Positions 26,144 through 34,590 of a stretch of DNA of 64,000 nucleotides are shown piece by piece. The stretch comes from Marinobacter salinisoli. Its GTDB lineage: Bacteria > Pseudomonadota > Gammaproteobacteria > Pseudomonadales > Oleiphilaceae. Position 1 is the first letter of the stretch. Each line of letters opens with the position of its first letter. Made by a program: the position numbers and the translations under genes. The stretch spans positions 62,001-126,000 of the forward strand of contig NZ_CP071247.1 of the NCBI RefSeq assembly GCF_017301335.1, written 5' to 3'. The notes under the pieces are model-generated. The model saw only the letters and a list, made by a program, of their open reading frames with translations. It did not search any database and was not told the DNA's origin.

Positions 26144-26833
26144 ATGTCTACACAGAATCCCGACCCAATGCCCCACCCAGACAATGCCCCGGCGTCGATT
26201 CACCACCGTATTGAGGAATGGCTGAACAGCGCCACTCATGGTATCGGCGCAGTTCTGAGCGTGATCGGGACCATCGTTCTGGTGGCCGGAGCCAGTCAAC
26301 TGGATGACAACTGGAAACTGGTCAGTTTCAGTGTTTTCGGTGCTTCCCTTATCCTGCTGTACCTGGCGTCCGCCCTTTACCACGGCACCCGGCACCCGGA
26401 GCTTCGAAAGTTATTCAAAACTCTCGATCATTGCGCCATCTTTTTATTGATCGCCGGGACCTACACGCCCTTCCTGCTGGTCAACATGCGCGGAACCGTC
26501 GGCTGGACGCTGTTCGCCATCGTCTGGTCACTGGCGCTGACGGGGGTGGTGCTGAAGATCATCTTCAAGAATCGTTTCAAGCTGGCTCGGGTCGGCATCT
26601 ACATCGCCATGGGCTGGCTCATCATCTTTGCTTCTTCCGACCTCGTCGCCAACCTGAGCGACACCGCCCTGACACTGATGTTTGCCGGCGGCATCGTCTA
26701 CACCGCGGGCGTTGCCTTCTACCTGGCCGACCGCACGCCTTACATGCACGCCGTATGGCACCTGTTTGTTATTGGTGGCAGTGCCTGCCACTTCAGTGCG
26801 ATCTATTTCGGGGTTCTGCCACACGCCGTGTGA
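26144..26833 (+). CDS. Hemolysin III / PAQR-family membrane protein (YqfA-like)
   Basis: 229 residues with seven membrane segments. Family metal-site motifs: ATHGIGAVLSVIG (first His), SALYHGT, LDHCAIFLLIAGTYTPF and the C-terminal HAVWHLFVIGGSACHF. Bacterial HlyIII proteins belong to the PAQR fold and, like AdipoR2/PAQR-2, are connected with membrane fluidity and fatty acid homeostasis. The upstream palindrome identical in design to the desaturase operators implies control by the TetR-type unsaturated-fatty-acid repressor. Confidence 0.88.
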   Translation: MSTQNPDPMPHPDNAPASIHHRIEEWLNSATHGIGAVLSVIGTIVLVAGASQLDDNWKLVSFSVFGASLILLYLASALYHGTRHPELRKLFKTLDHCAIFLLIAGTYTPFLLVNMRGTVGWTLFAIVWSLALTGVVLKIIFKNRFKLARVGIYIAMGWLIIFASSDLVANLSDTALTLMFAGGIVYTAGVAFYLADRTPYMHAVWHLFVIGGSACHFSAIYFGVLPHAV

Positions 26834-26987
26834 GGCAGGCCCGGCTCAGCTCTTTTTGGCCCATTCTCTCGTTCACCTCGAAAAAACCACCCCCCCTGTT
26901 ACACTTTGTTACGTATCACGGATTGAGACACATTGCCGGAAGGGACAAGCCGACCAACGATAAATAACTGGAACAAGGGGACGAGCA

Positions 26988-27944
26988 ATGAAATATCTCA
27001 GGTTCGGATTAACCCTGCGCTTTACTTCACTGGTTGTAGGCCTCCTGGCTTCAGTCTCTTTCGCCCACGCCTTTGACAGCTTTCGAATATTCGGTGACAG
27101 CCTGTCCGACACAGGCAATGCAGCCATTCTGACTGGCGGGCAGGTGCCGGAACGCTTCACCAATGGCCCGGTTGCCGTGGATGTACTGACTGGCTTTTAC
27201 AATCAACAGGCCGTGCCCTTCCTGGCCGGCGGCAACAACTACGCCGTTGGTGGCGCGACGGCCCTGGGGAGTGAAACCCAGTTCGACGCAAACCTTCCCA
27301 GCCAAGTGAATGCCTACTTGGCGGGCAACAGCCTGCAAGCCGACCCCAGCGCATTGCACGTCGTTGTCGTTGGCAGTAACGATCTGTTCGATGCCCAGGA
27401 TATCCGTCAAACCTCGGTAGCGGAGGAGTCGAGTCCAGCTCGCCAGGATATCCGCAAGGCTGCAGAACAAAGAGTCAGTGATGCAGTGGCATCCATCGAG
27501 TTACAGCTGTTCAAGCTTGTATTAGCGGGCGCCCAACATGTGCTGGTAGGGAATGCGCCGGATATTAGTCTGGCGCCCCGCACCGACGTTATTGTCGATA
27601 GCCTGAAAGCGGCTGCTGACGACCAACAGGAAACCAAACGGGCCGAGAAATTCTACACATACACATCCCGCTTGGCGGCCCAGTTCAACCAAGAACTGGC
27701 AAGTGCCGTGGCACGGATCGAGACCCTGACAGGTATCGATATTATCGAGTGGGACCTAGCCGGCCTCCTGAACAGCCAGATTGAAGACGCCGATGTGCTG
27801 GGCTTCACCAATACCGAAGACAGCTGTCTGGCCGACCTCCAGTTTCCGGCTTGCGAGGGCTACATCTTTTTCGATGCCGTCCACCCGACCACCGCCGTGC
27901 ACCAGAACGCTGGCGCTCAACTCATCCAGCTCACAACGCCCTGA
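26988..27944 (+). CDS. Secreted SGNH/GDSL lipase-esterase
   Basis: 318 residues with ribosome site AAGGGGA. Signal peptide to about residue 28. The GDSL block FGDSLSDTGN places the nucleophile at Ser38; GSNDLFD is block III and FDAVHPTTAVH near the C-terminus supplies the Asp-x-x-His pair. Similar to the phospholipase/lecithinase/hemolysin and thermolabile-hemolysin group, so it probably cleaves acyl esters outside the cytoplasm. Followed by a strong hairpin. Confidence 0.88.
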   Translation: MKYLRFGLTLRFTSLVVGLLASVSFAHAFDSFRIFGDSLSDTGNAAILTGGQVPERFTNGPVAVDVLTGFYNQQAVPFLAGGNNYAVGGATALGSETQFDANLPSQVNAYLAGNSLQADPSALHVVVVGSNDLFDAQDIRQTSVAEESSPARQDIRKAAEQRVSDAVASIELQLFKLVLAGAQHVLVGNAPDISLAPRTDVIVDSLKAAADDQQETKRAEKFYTYTSRLAAQFNQELASAVARIETLTGIDIIEWDLAGLLNSQIEDADVLGFTNTEDSCLADLQFPACEGYIFFDAVHPTTAVHQNAGAQLIQLTTP

Positions 27945-27952
27945 GCGCAGGG

Positions 27953-27982
27953 CCGGTCTGCACCTTAGCGTGCAGACCGGCT
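27953..27982 (+). terminator. Strong hairpin after GDSL hydrolase gene
   Basis: GCCGGTCTGCAC and GTGCAGACCGGC form a perfect 12-bp stem around CTTAGC, starting 9 bases after the stop codon. The following T-tract is short (TTA), so termination may be partial. Confidence 0.6.
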
Positions 27983-28057
27983 TACAGCCAACGCAGACTA
28001 TTGGCGCAAACACCCATTCCGCTATACTCCGCCCAGATTCACCGGACGGAACAGACA

Positions 28058-28513
28058 ATGACAAAGTGGCTGGTCAAATCAGAACCGGATGAGTGCGGCA
28101 TTGACGACTTCGCTCACTCCCCGAACACGGTTATTCCATGGGATGGCGTGCGCAACTACCAGGCCCGCAACTTCCTCGCTCAGATGGCTCCGAATGATGA
28201 GGTCTTTCTGTATCACTCCAGCTGCCGGCACATCGGCATCGCCGGCATCATCAGAGTCGTGAAAGCTGCCTACCCGGACCCCGCCCAGTTCAATCCAGAC
28301 TCGCCCTATCACGACCCCAAAAGTTCGCCGGACAAGCCACGCTGGCAGGCCGTCGACTTTGCCTTCGTTCGAAAGCTGTCCCGACTGATTCCTCTGGACG
28401 AGCTCAAATCCCTCGACGGGCTGGAGCAATTACCACTGGTTCGCAAGGGAAGCCGGCTATCGGTTATGCCCGTCAGCGAAGCGGAGTGGCAGATTATCCT
28501 GCAGCAGGAGTAA
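28058..28513 (+). CDS. EVE domain protein
   Basis: 151 residues from the ATG at 28058 (MTKWLVKSEPDECGIDDF); longer frames upstream cover the preceding terminator. It carries WDGVRNYQARNFL and EVFLYHSSCRHIGIAGI, diagnostic of the EVE/PUA-like domain of the thymocyte nuclear protein 1 family. EVE domains bind modified bases in DNA or RNA. In housekeeping contexts such as this the protein is a stand-alone predicted nucleic acid binder; its target is unknown. Confidence 0.88.
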   Translation: MTKWLVKSEPDECGIDDFAHSPNTVIPWDGVRNYQARNFLAQMAPNDEVFLYHSSCRHIGIAGIIRVVKAAYPDPAQFNPDSPYHDPKSSPDKPRWQAVDFAFVRKLSRLIPLDELKSLDGLEQLPLVRKGSRLSVMPVSEAEWQIILQQE

Positions 28514-28660
28514 GTCCTTAAAGCATGGTCACATGCAGCCCGGGCAGTCCTGGGGTAAGCTCTGGTCTCGAAATCTTTGGCAGAGACCGAGCGGCACGAT
28601 CGCCAGGCTATCTCAAGCTCGCTGCTGCCCATGGCCGGAACACGACAGAAGACTCAGACT

Positions 28661-29050
28661 ATGGCAATCACTGCACGAACCGTATTGGCAATTATGTTCC
28701 TCAGCGTCCTCGCAGGCTGTTCCACAGCCCATCCGGGTGCCGGAGGCAGCTGGAAGGGTTTCACCGAAACGGGCCAGGCGTCTTTTTACGCGGACAAATT
28801 TCAGAACAGAACAACCGCCAGCGGCGCAACCTTCAAACAGGAGCGGGATACCGCAGCCCACAAAACGCTGCCCTTCGGTTCGATGGTCGAAGTAACCAAC
28901 ACCGCCAATGGCAAAAGTGTCGTGGTCGAAATCAATGATCGAGGCCCCTTTGTCGAAGGCCGTATCATTGACCTCACCAAATCGGCATTCAGACGTATCG
29001 GCAACCCGTCTCTGGGGTTGATTGACGTTGAAATTGAAGTGCTGAGATAG
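28661..29050 (+). CDS. RlpA-family septal ring lipoprotein
   Basis: 129 residues from the ATG at 28661. Lipoprotein signal with lipobox LAGC (Cys19), then a double-psi beta-barrel domain: GQASFYADKFQNRTTASGA, LPFGSMVEVTN and IDLTKSAFRRIG. It lacks the C-terminal SPOR domain of full-length RlpA, so it may bind or cleave peptidoglycan without septal targeting. An ATG 30 bases upstream (28631) is an alternative start but would lengthen the signal region awkwardly. Confidence 0.82.
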   Translation: MAITARTVLAIMFLSVLAGCSTAHPGAGGSWKGFTETGQASFYADKFQNRTTASGATFKQERDTAAHKTLPFGSMVEVTNTANGKSVVVEINDRGPFVEGRIIDLTKSAFRRIGNPSLGLIDVEIEVLR

Positions 29051-29102
29051 TGCTGAGGCAGCACCGGGCACCTGATCCGACTTGATTCAGTGCATGCAAG
29101 AA

Positions 29103-29142
29103 GGGCCTCTCGACGCGCACGACGGATGTGCGCCCGGAGGGC
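29103..29142 (+). terminator. Imperfect hairpin after rlpA-like gene
   Basis: Outer GGCCTC pairs with GAGGGCC with one bulge, and inner GCGCAC pairs with GTGCGC. No T-tract follows. It lies in the 173-base gap before the ion channel gene. Confidence 0.3.
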
Positions 29143-29223
29143 CATATACTGGTCTCTGCACTATAGATTGCCCCTCCCGGGATCATTAGAATTGCCTGTC
29201 CCGACTTCATCTGGAGTACCCGC

Positions 29224-30039
29224 ATGTCCCCGGAAATGAACCCTTCGGAGGGTTTCAACCAATTACGCCGCATTGAATCCAGCAAGATTTTCCAGGGCGT
29301 TGTCATTGCCATCATCATTCTGTCAGCCCTGACGATCGGCGCAAAAACCTACGATCTGCCGGCCTGGGCCGAACACAGCCTGATCCTGACGGACAACGCC
29401 ATCACGCTGTTCTTCCTGGTGGAAATCCTGTTCCGGTTTGCCGCCTGCCCGAACAAGCGCAAGTTTCTGCTGGATGGCTGGAACCTGTTCGACACCATCG
29501 TGGTGATTGGCAGCCTGATCCCGCTGAACAATTCCGAGGCAGTGTTGCTCGGCCGGCTGCTCAGGGTATTCCGGGTACTGCGTCTGGTGTCGGTGGTGCC
29601 GGAGTTGCGACAGCTGATCAACGCCCTGCTGAAGGCCATCCCCCGCATGGGCTACATCGCCCTGCTGATGTTCATCATCTTCTACATCTACGCTGCCATG
29701 GGCGCGATCTTCTTTGCGGAAGTGGATCAGAAACTCTGGGGCGATGTCGCCATCTCCATGCTGACGCTGTTCCGGGTCGCCACCTTCGAGGACTGGACCG
29801 ACGTCATGTACGCCACCATGGAGCAATACCCGCTCAGCTGGCTGTACTACCTGACGTTCATCTTCCTCACGGCCTTTGTGTTCCTGAACATGATGATTGG
29901 CGCAATCCTTGAGGTCATGGGCGAAGAACAGAATGCCCTGCAGGCTCAGAAGGCCCATGACGAGCGGGATGAAATCGTCAAGCAGCTGCACGCGGTGCAA
30001 AGCAAACTGGATGAACTGTCGCGAAGGCTGGAACGATAG
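29224..30039 (+). CDS. Bacterial voltage-gated cation channel (NaChBac-like fold)
   Basis: 271 residues with six membrane segments and a pore loop. The S4 voltage sensor has arginines every third position (Arg111, Arg114, Arg117, Arg120). The selectivity-filter segment is TFEDWTD at residues 187-193 between S5 and S6, differing from the TLESW core of NaChBac-type sodium channels. S6 (FVFLNMMIGAILEVM) leads into a long charged C-terminal helix typical of the tetramer-stabilising coiled coil. Ion selectivity cannot be deduced reliably, but an extra acidic filter residue favours sodium or calcium. Confidence 0.88.
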   Translation: MSPEMNPSEGFNQLRRIESSKIFQGVVIAIIILSALTIGAKTYDLPAWAEHSLILTDNAITLFFLVEILFRFAACPNKRKFLLDGWNLFDTIVVIGSLIPLNNSEAVLLGRLLRVFRVLRLVSVVPELRQLINALLKAIPRMGYIALLMFIIFYIYAAMGAIFFAEVDQKLWGDVAISMLTLFRVATFEDWTDVMYATMEQYPLSWLYYLTFIFLTAFVFLNMMIGAILEVMGEEQNALQAQKAHDERDEIVKQLHAVQSKLDELSRRLER

Positions 30040-30117
30040 CGGGATACCCGCCATTCCCCGGGATTAACCCCTGCCGCGTGGGATGACCCGGCAACGGGGT
30101 TTACCCGGGATATCAGG

Positions 30118-31008
30118 CTAGCGATCTTCCGAGCTGTGCAAAAACCAGTTGTCGTCTTCATCAAGACATATTTGCAGCTCGGTTTGCTTGAACAGCTCGT
30201 TCGACTTACGGCTTCTGAGCGCCACCAGCCGACAGTCCATGGAATCAATCACCACAGAAGAAAGTAGCTCGAACTGCAGGGAAATCGTCGGATCTTCGGT
30301 CACAAAGGTCTGAATGTCGCCGATTTGTGCAATATTCAAAAAAATCTGCATTTGCTCCTTGAGCTTGGCCTCGTCGCTGGCGGACAGTTTGGCGTTCGAA
30401 GGCAACAGAAAATCGGTGACATTCCCCAAGAGTTTTACCGGGGCTTTGAATATCCCCGAAATCACCCCCGTGAATACGTTTTCTCCGGCCTTCGAGGCGA
30501 TGTCATCGGCTTCCAACACAATTCGCTCGACCCGGCTGAGCGTTGGGGGAATGGTTTCCCGAATACGGCGACTTTCGTCCAGCACCTGCGGCACCAGAGC
30601 CCGATAGGCCTCCAGTTCCGCGAGCACCTCCGGAATCAGCACACGAACCCGCGCGGCCTCTGCCCGAATCATCTCGGACTCTTTTCTCATCAAGCCCACT
30701 TGCTCAAGCACCGGAGGCAGGCTTTCCCGAATGGCCGCTGATTCCGCCAATAGCTCTGGAACCAGCAGGCGCACCGCCGCCACCTCGGCAACCACTTCTT
30801 CGACCAGAATTCGGGCCTGCTTCGATTCCTCCAGAAATTCCGGCGCCAGCTCGACCACTGGAGCGAGCGATTCCGCGACACCCTCCGTCTTGGCCACGAT
30901 CAGTTCAACCCGGTCTGCGGTTTGCAGCAAGGCATAGCCGAGGTAGAAAATGGACGCTGCCAAAAGCACGATGCCGAATGAATGAAAGCCTTGCAGGATC
31001 GTCTTCAC
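30118..31008 (-). CDS. Membrane-anchored coiled-coil protein, unknown
   Basis: 296 residues. One N-terminal transmembrane helix (about residues 10-29), then a helical region to about residue 165 with imperfect repeats built on L-x-P-x-(L/V)-L-x-E (LAPEFLEES, LVPELLAES, LIPEVLAEL, LVPQVLDES) spaced roughly 22-35 residues apart, then a glycine-containing linker and a soluble C-terminal domain. It is the second gene of an operon whose first gene encodes an alpha/beta hydrolase lipoprotein; the start overlaps that stop by 4 bases. No family was recognised. Confidence 0.65.
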   Translation of the reverse strand: MKTILQGFHSFGIVLLAASIFYLGYALLQTADRVELIVAKTEGVAESLAPVVELAPEFLEESKQARILVEEVVAEVAAVRLLVPELLAESAAIRESLPPVLEQVGLMRKESEMIRAEAARVRVLIPEVLAELEAYRALVPQVLDESRRIRETIPPTLSRVERIVLEADDIASKAGENVFTGVISGIFKAPVKLLGNVTDFLLPSNAKLSASDEAKLKEQMQIFLNIAQIGDIQTFVTEDPTISLQFELLSSVVIDSMDCRLVALRSRKSNELFKQTELQICLDEDDNWFLHSSEDR

Positions 31009-32372
31009 GGGTTGTAATCCGCCCCTGGAGAATCAAGGTTCAGGCGTTGGATGTTGCCCCAAAGGCGGGAAATATAGTCCGGCGGGAAGGTATAAACGGG
31101 CAGATCGGTCTGCCGAACCAGCCCCCGCTCCTCAGGCGTAAGACCGTAGTACAGGGTCATGAGGATATCGCTGCTGGCCCAGGGGCTCTGGCGAAAATAG
31201 TGATGCCCATTGCCTGATGTCGCGCCTTCGGCTTCGGTCACGTTGATAAAACTCATCTGCCCGCGCAGCTTTTCCAGCGCCTGGCGCGCTTGCGGGTGAA
31301 TCTCGTCACCGCCCTCCGTCCACAGCTCGCCCAGGCGGCGTTTGTTGGTCAGGAATCGTGAGATACCGAGTGCCTTGTCCTCTGACGATACGTAGATCGA
31401 GAGATGCCGACACACATTCAGCAAACCGTCGGCCAGTGCGTTGCCAAAGGCCGCCCGATCGATGTCGCTACCCACCAGAATGACGTTACCAATGCGCAGG
31501 TCTTGCTGGATTTCCTCCTTGGTGCGGCCCTGATTGATCAACGCCAATTGCTCCAGCGCCTGCACCACCAGCCGCGTACCGTTGCTGTAACCGATAATGT
31601 GAATTTCTTCCGCGTTCGTTTTTTCGGCCACCCCTTCAATCAGCAGCCGCAGGTTTCTGGCGTAACCAACCGCCGTATCGGAATCCTTGATGTAGGCCAG
31701 CCGGTGGGGTGTCGATGGCCAGGCGTAGGCAATAAAGGCGCCCCGATATCCCAGGAAGTGCCAGAGCTCTGCCGAGACCAGCAGCGGGTTGACGAACGTC
31801 ACCAGATAGCCGTGGGTATACAGATAAATATCTTTCGAGGCCGAATTGGCCAGTTGCGCATTGATTGCTGCGGCAAACTGATCCACCGCATCGGGAGGCA
31901 TGGGGGCTTCCTCAGGCAGATCGGCATCGGCCCAGAAAGGAATCGTCTCGGTGACAATGCCCCATTCGGTGACATCCCGTATCTTTACCGGAAACTCTTC
32001 CGTTCGGGCTTTCAGCAGGGACACTTCGCGCGCCTGTTCCCAGGTCAGATCGCCCTCGCCCATCTGGATTTCCGCGTACCCCAGGCGCAGCACCTGGCCA
32101 CGCTCGTTGCGATAAAAGAGTTCGTCGTCATCGGGGCCCGCCGGCTGGCGATCGGTGGCGTAGAGAATGCCGTCGTAAGGAATATCCAGGAAGGGATTGC
32201 TCTTGGGCAAGGGGTTAAACAAGCCATCACCATACACATCCGGAGGCGGCATGAGCTCCAGTTGACCGACAGGCTTCTGCGCACAGGCAACAACCAGCTG
32301 CGACAGCAGAACCACGAGGGCATACCGCAAAAACCTCTGGCAGTCGACGGAGTCACTGCACCTCATGGCCAC
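31005..32372 (-). CDS. DUF900-type alpha/beta hydrolase lipoprotein
   Basis: 455 residues. Signal sequence with lipobox-like VVACAQ (Cys at about residue 30). A DUF900-like alpha/beta hydrolase domain follows: ATDRQPAG, IYLYTHGYLVTF (oxyanion region), FIAYAWPSTP and HIIGYSNGTRLV with the nucleophilic Ser in GYSNG. A C-terminal GNGHHYFRQSPWASSD may supply the catalytic His. Probably a periplasm-facing esterase or peptidase of unknown substrate. Overlaps the start of the downstream coiled-coil gene by 4 bases, so the two products likely work together. Confidence 0.78.
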   Translation of the reverse strand: MAMRCSDSVDCQRFLRYALVVLLSQLVVACAQKPVGQLELMPPPDVYGDGLFNPLPKSNPFLDIPYDGILYATDRQPAGPDDDELFYRNERGQVLRLGYAEIQMGEGDLTWEQAREVSLLKARTEEFPVKIRDVTEWGIVTETIPFWADADLPEEAPMPPDAVDQFAAAINAQLANSASKDIYLYTHGYLVTFVNPLLVSAELWHFLGYRGAFIAYAWPSTPHRLAYIKDSDTAVGYARNLRLLIEGVAEKTNAEEIHIIGYSNGTRLVVQALEQLALINQGRTKEEIQQDLRIGNVILVGSDIDRAAFGNALADGLLNVCRHLSIYVSSEDKALGISRFLTNKRRLGELWTEGGDEIHPQARQALEKLRGQMSFINVTEAEGATSGNGHHYFRQSPWASSDILMTLYYGLTPEERGLVRQTDLPVYTFPPDYISRLWGNIQRLNLDSPGADYNP

Positions 32373-32430
32373 TCTCCTGAATGCCCGCCAACGGGCACGG
32401 GGTGCGGTTCACGGGGATTTACGCTCGTCG

Positions 32431-32778
32431 TCAGTAGGCGATGGCCTCGACGGTTATACACTGTTCCAGATACCCGAATTGCCAGTTTGTGCGATCGTCG
32501 ATCGCGATATCGGCGAGGTACCGCGCACCTTCGCGGGCATTCTTGGCCGCCCGAACCGCCTCGCTGGTCGAGACGCCGTCGCCCATGGGCAACACATAGA
32601 GGAACTTGGTCTGACAACTACTGCCCTCGACCTTGCCCAGCGGCTCTGACCCTTCGATAGCACCGCCGCCAACGTAACTGATGGGCGCGTAAGAGCCATG
32701 AAAAGAAGAGGAACATGCCGTCAACGCAAACACCATAAACAAGGCCACACCACTCTTTCCCATTCCCTCGCATCCCAT
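32431..32778 (-). CDS. TRL-like lipoprotein
   Basis: 115 residues from the ATG at 32778 (AAGGGA about 8 bases upstream); a second ATG at 32763 is possible. Lipobox LTAC near residue 23. ISYVGGGAIEGSEPLGK, a Cys-containing turn, VLPMGDGVSTSEAVRAAKNA and a final YLEQCITVEA match the TRL-like small lipoprotein family. Function unknown. It lies 58 bases before the alpha/beta hydrolase gene on the same strand and is probably cotranscribed with it. Immediately upstream is a decayed DUF3604 gene. Confidence 0.68.
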   Translation of the reverse strand: MGCEGMGKSGVALFMVFALTACSSSFHGSYAPISYVGGGAIEGSEPLGKVEGSSCQTKFLYVLPMGDGVSTSEAVRAAKNAREGARYLADIAIDDRTNWQFGYLEQCITVEAIAY

Positions 32779-32822
32779 CAGCCAAGTCCCTTTACCACAG
32801 ATTGGACAACATTCCGCCAAAG

Positions 32823-33086
32823 CGCAAAGCAGTACGCTTCTTCCAGCCCAAGCGTCGTGCCGATCATGCCGGCATCGGTTGAAAGGGCTGTGTGCAGTTA
32901 AGTGTCGCCCCAGAACACACTTTGGGGGTAACCGATGTTCAGGTAAGCCGAGTACTCTTTCTCGCCGACATGATCCTTCTCTGTGGGTCCCGAGCCATAA
33001 CCGGCGGAGGAATCTGCCGCCGATGCCCATGGCACAAACAGGATCATCAAGGCGGGGATCAGGCAGGTTCTGAGTGTCACGCTCAT
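32823..33086 (-). pseudogene. 5' remnant of a DUF3604 gene with premature stop
   Basis: From the ATG at 33086 the frame encodes a signal peptide (MSVTLRTCLIPALMILF, cleavage after ASA) and EYSAYLNIGYPQSVFWGDT, the start of a DUF3604 protein, then hits TAA at 32898-32900. Beyond that stop the same frame continues LHTALSTDAGMIGTTLGLEEAY, exactly what the family has after GDTH. Similarity stops at about 32823, where the remaining ~600 codons of the family are absent. The His of GDTHLHT is the codon replaced by the stop. I read it as a truncated, inactivated gene. Confidence 0.75.
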
Positions 33087-33277
33087 GTGTCGTTCCTTGT
33101 TTCGCACTCGGAATTCAGGCTGAACGAAACACCACACTTCTCCGTAGGCGGCCGGCAGTTCTGTCCTATAACTTTTTCGCCTTCGGCGGCGCCCAGTTCG
33201 TGTATTGTTTGGGACTTGGCGAGGACAACGGCATGATCACGCTCAGGTCCTGTTTGCGCTTGCGCGCTCTGTGTCGG

Positions 33278-33673
33278 TTAGGTTTCGTCGACCCGCGGAG
33301 GCCCGAAAACCTCGGATTCCTCAAGGCCGGGCACGTAGAAACGAAAACCGCTGTCAATGCCATAATCGCCGCGATTCAGGGGCAGCCAGTTGTCTGCTGG
33401 CACGCCCTCGGGCTGACTGGCCGCATCAGTGCTGGCGCCGTTTTCATGCAGGCGCTGCTCGCCGTTATCGAGACTGTCTGTGAGAGCGCTGTCGACGTCG
33501 TACGAGGTGAGCCCGGAAAGTGTGATGGCGGTGGAGGGCGTTGTCGTCTGGCCCGTCTGATCCCACAACAGACTCGCCACCATCAGACCGGTCAAGAGTG
33601 CCAGCTGGATGACAAAGCCTTTGGTTGTGCTGCCAGCGTTGGCTCGCAGGAGACCAGAAGAATGGCAAAGCAT
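33278..33673 (-). CDS. Unknown small membrane-anchored protein
   Basis: 131 residues, ATG preceded by GGGGTG at 7 bases. A hydrophobic segment at residues 20-38 (GFVIQLALLTGLMVASLLW) followed by a Ser/Thr/Asp-rich hydrophilic tail with DYGIDSGFRFYVPG. No known family. An overlapping plus-strand frame is longer but compositionally looks like a shadow. The gene lies in a decayed region between the DUF3604 remnant and a gene-free stretch, so expression is uncertain. Confidence 0.42.
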   Translation of the reverse strand: MLCHSSGLLRANAGSTTKGFVIQLALLTGLMVASLLWDQTGQTTTPSTAITLSGLTSYDVDSALTDSLDNGEQRLHENGASTDAASQPEGVPADNWLPLNRGDYGIDSGFRFYVPGLEESEVFGPPRVDET

Positions 33674-34029
33674 GACGTATCACCCCACATTCATGTGTTC
33701 AGGTTAATCCCAGCGCAAAACCGGTGAGCCTGCAAAGAGAGCCCTTCGCAGGTATGAAGTCTAGTACAGCATTGCGGAATTGCGGTGTCTGATGGACTGA
33801 ACTGAACCCGACTTGAGCCAGATCAGTTCCCACCAAACCCGCGCCCCGGTTGCCCCCGCGGGCAATACCGCTCTTGCGACCGCCGACATGAAAATCCGCG
33901 AAGGACCGCCTCTGGAATCCCCCCCCGGCAGCGGGTATGTTGTGTGAATGCCGCGACCGAAGACACTGCGATTAACCCGGACCGGAAGACCGCTAACTGA
34001 CCCGCACCTGAATCAAGGAAGATGAATCC
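33674..34029. other. Gene-free interval
   Basis: No convincing gene, tRNA or repeat seen in about 356 bases; open frames here lack ribosome sites and family features. It may be residue of gene decay flanking the DUF3604 remnant, or hold the promoter of the next gene. Confidence 0.4.
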
Positions 34030-34476
34030 ATGCGCCCGAACCTGCCACTGATCTGCCTGCTCTGCCTGCTTGTTGCCGGCCCGGCCAACGCCGAGCAAGA
34101 ACTGCCTGGCCGCGACGATATTCGCCAACAGACCGGCGCGTTCATGGACATGGTGGCCAGTGGCCGGATTCTGCCCGCCTACCAGAGCCTGCGCCCCTAC
34201 TTAGGCGTTTCTGCCGATGCTTACGACCAGTCCGGGAAGGAAGCGGCGGCTTATTTCCAGAAAGTCCGAAATACCGCGGGCGACCCGGTGGGCGCCTCCC
34301 GGGTAAAGGCAGAAGTCATTGCCGACGACTTTACCCGGGAAACCTGGCTCCAGAAGTTCGAGACCGCCGCCATCGCCTGGCGCTTCACCTTTTACCAGCC
34401 GGCCGGCAGCGGATGGCGCCTGGTGGGTGTGAGCTATTCCACCGACCTCGAAGAGCTCTACCAAACCGTTGACTGA
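34030..34476 (+). CDS. DUF4019-like periplasmic protein
   Basis: 148 residues with a clear signal peptide (cleavage after ANA, about residue 21). The mature part is small and helical then beta (TGAFMDMVASGRILPAYQSL; WRFTFYQPAGSGWRLVGVSY), like DUF4019/NTF2-type small domains, with LQKFETAAIAWRFTFY as the conserved-looking core. Function unknown. It precedes the suf operon by 341 bases but has no obvious connection with it. Confidence 0.65.
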   Translation: MRPNLPLICLLCLLVAGPANAEQELPGRDDIRQQTGAFMDMVASGRILPAYQSLRPYLGVSADAYDQSGKEAAAYFQKVRNTAGDPVGASRVKAEVIADDFTRETWLQKFETAAIAWRFTFYQPAGSGWRLVGVSYSTDLEELYQTVD

Positions 34477-34557
34477 AGGCCCTGGCGCCCTCTTCGGTAA
34501 TTGCTGTCTTGGTGCCAGCCCCCGCGGATGCGGTATAATCCCGCCACGCACGATTTA

Positions 34558-34590
34558 ATACCTGACTAATTTACTCTGGTATTGTATAAT
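34558..34590 (+). promoter_or_regulatory. suf operon promoter with IscR-type operator
   Basis: A 25-base element at 34558-34582 begins ATACC, contains TGACTAATTTACTC and ends GGTAT, fitting the E. coli IscR type-1 motif with exactly complementary ends. It overlaps a promoter: -35 CTGACT (34562-34567), 17-base spacer, -10 TATAAT (34585-34590). IscR-like repression by Fe-S status is the natural reading. About 220 bases of untranslated leader separate it from sufB; that leader carries a TTTTTT run at 34620 and a GC-rich tract but no family-matching frame. No IscR gene lies in the window. Confidence 0.72.

Noticed and set aside
33074..33727. 217-codon plus-strand frame
   Set aside because: It begins at the DUF3604 remnant and crosses the minus-strand membrane protein; the composition looks like an antisense shadow.
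33823..34128. 101-codon minus-strand frame overlapping the DUF4019-like gene
   Set aside because: It is a shadow of the signal-peptide gene and has no start signals.
34534..34539. A second TATAAT before the suf promoter
   Set aside because: No -35 at 16-18 bases; the one at 34585 fits the -35 and operator.
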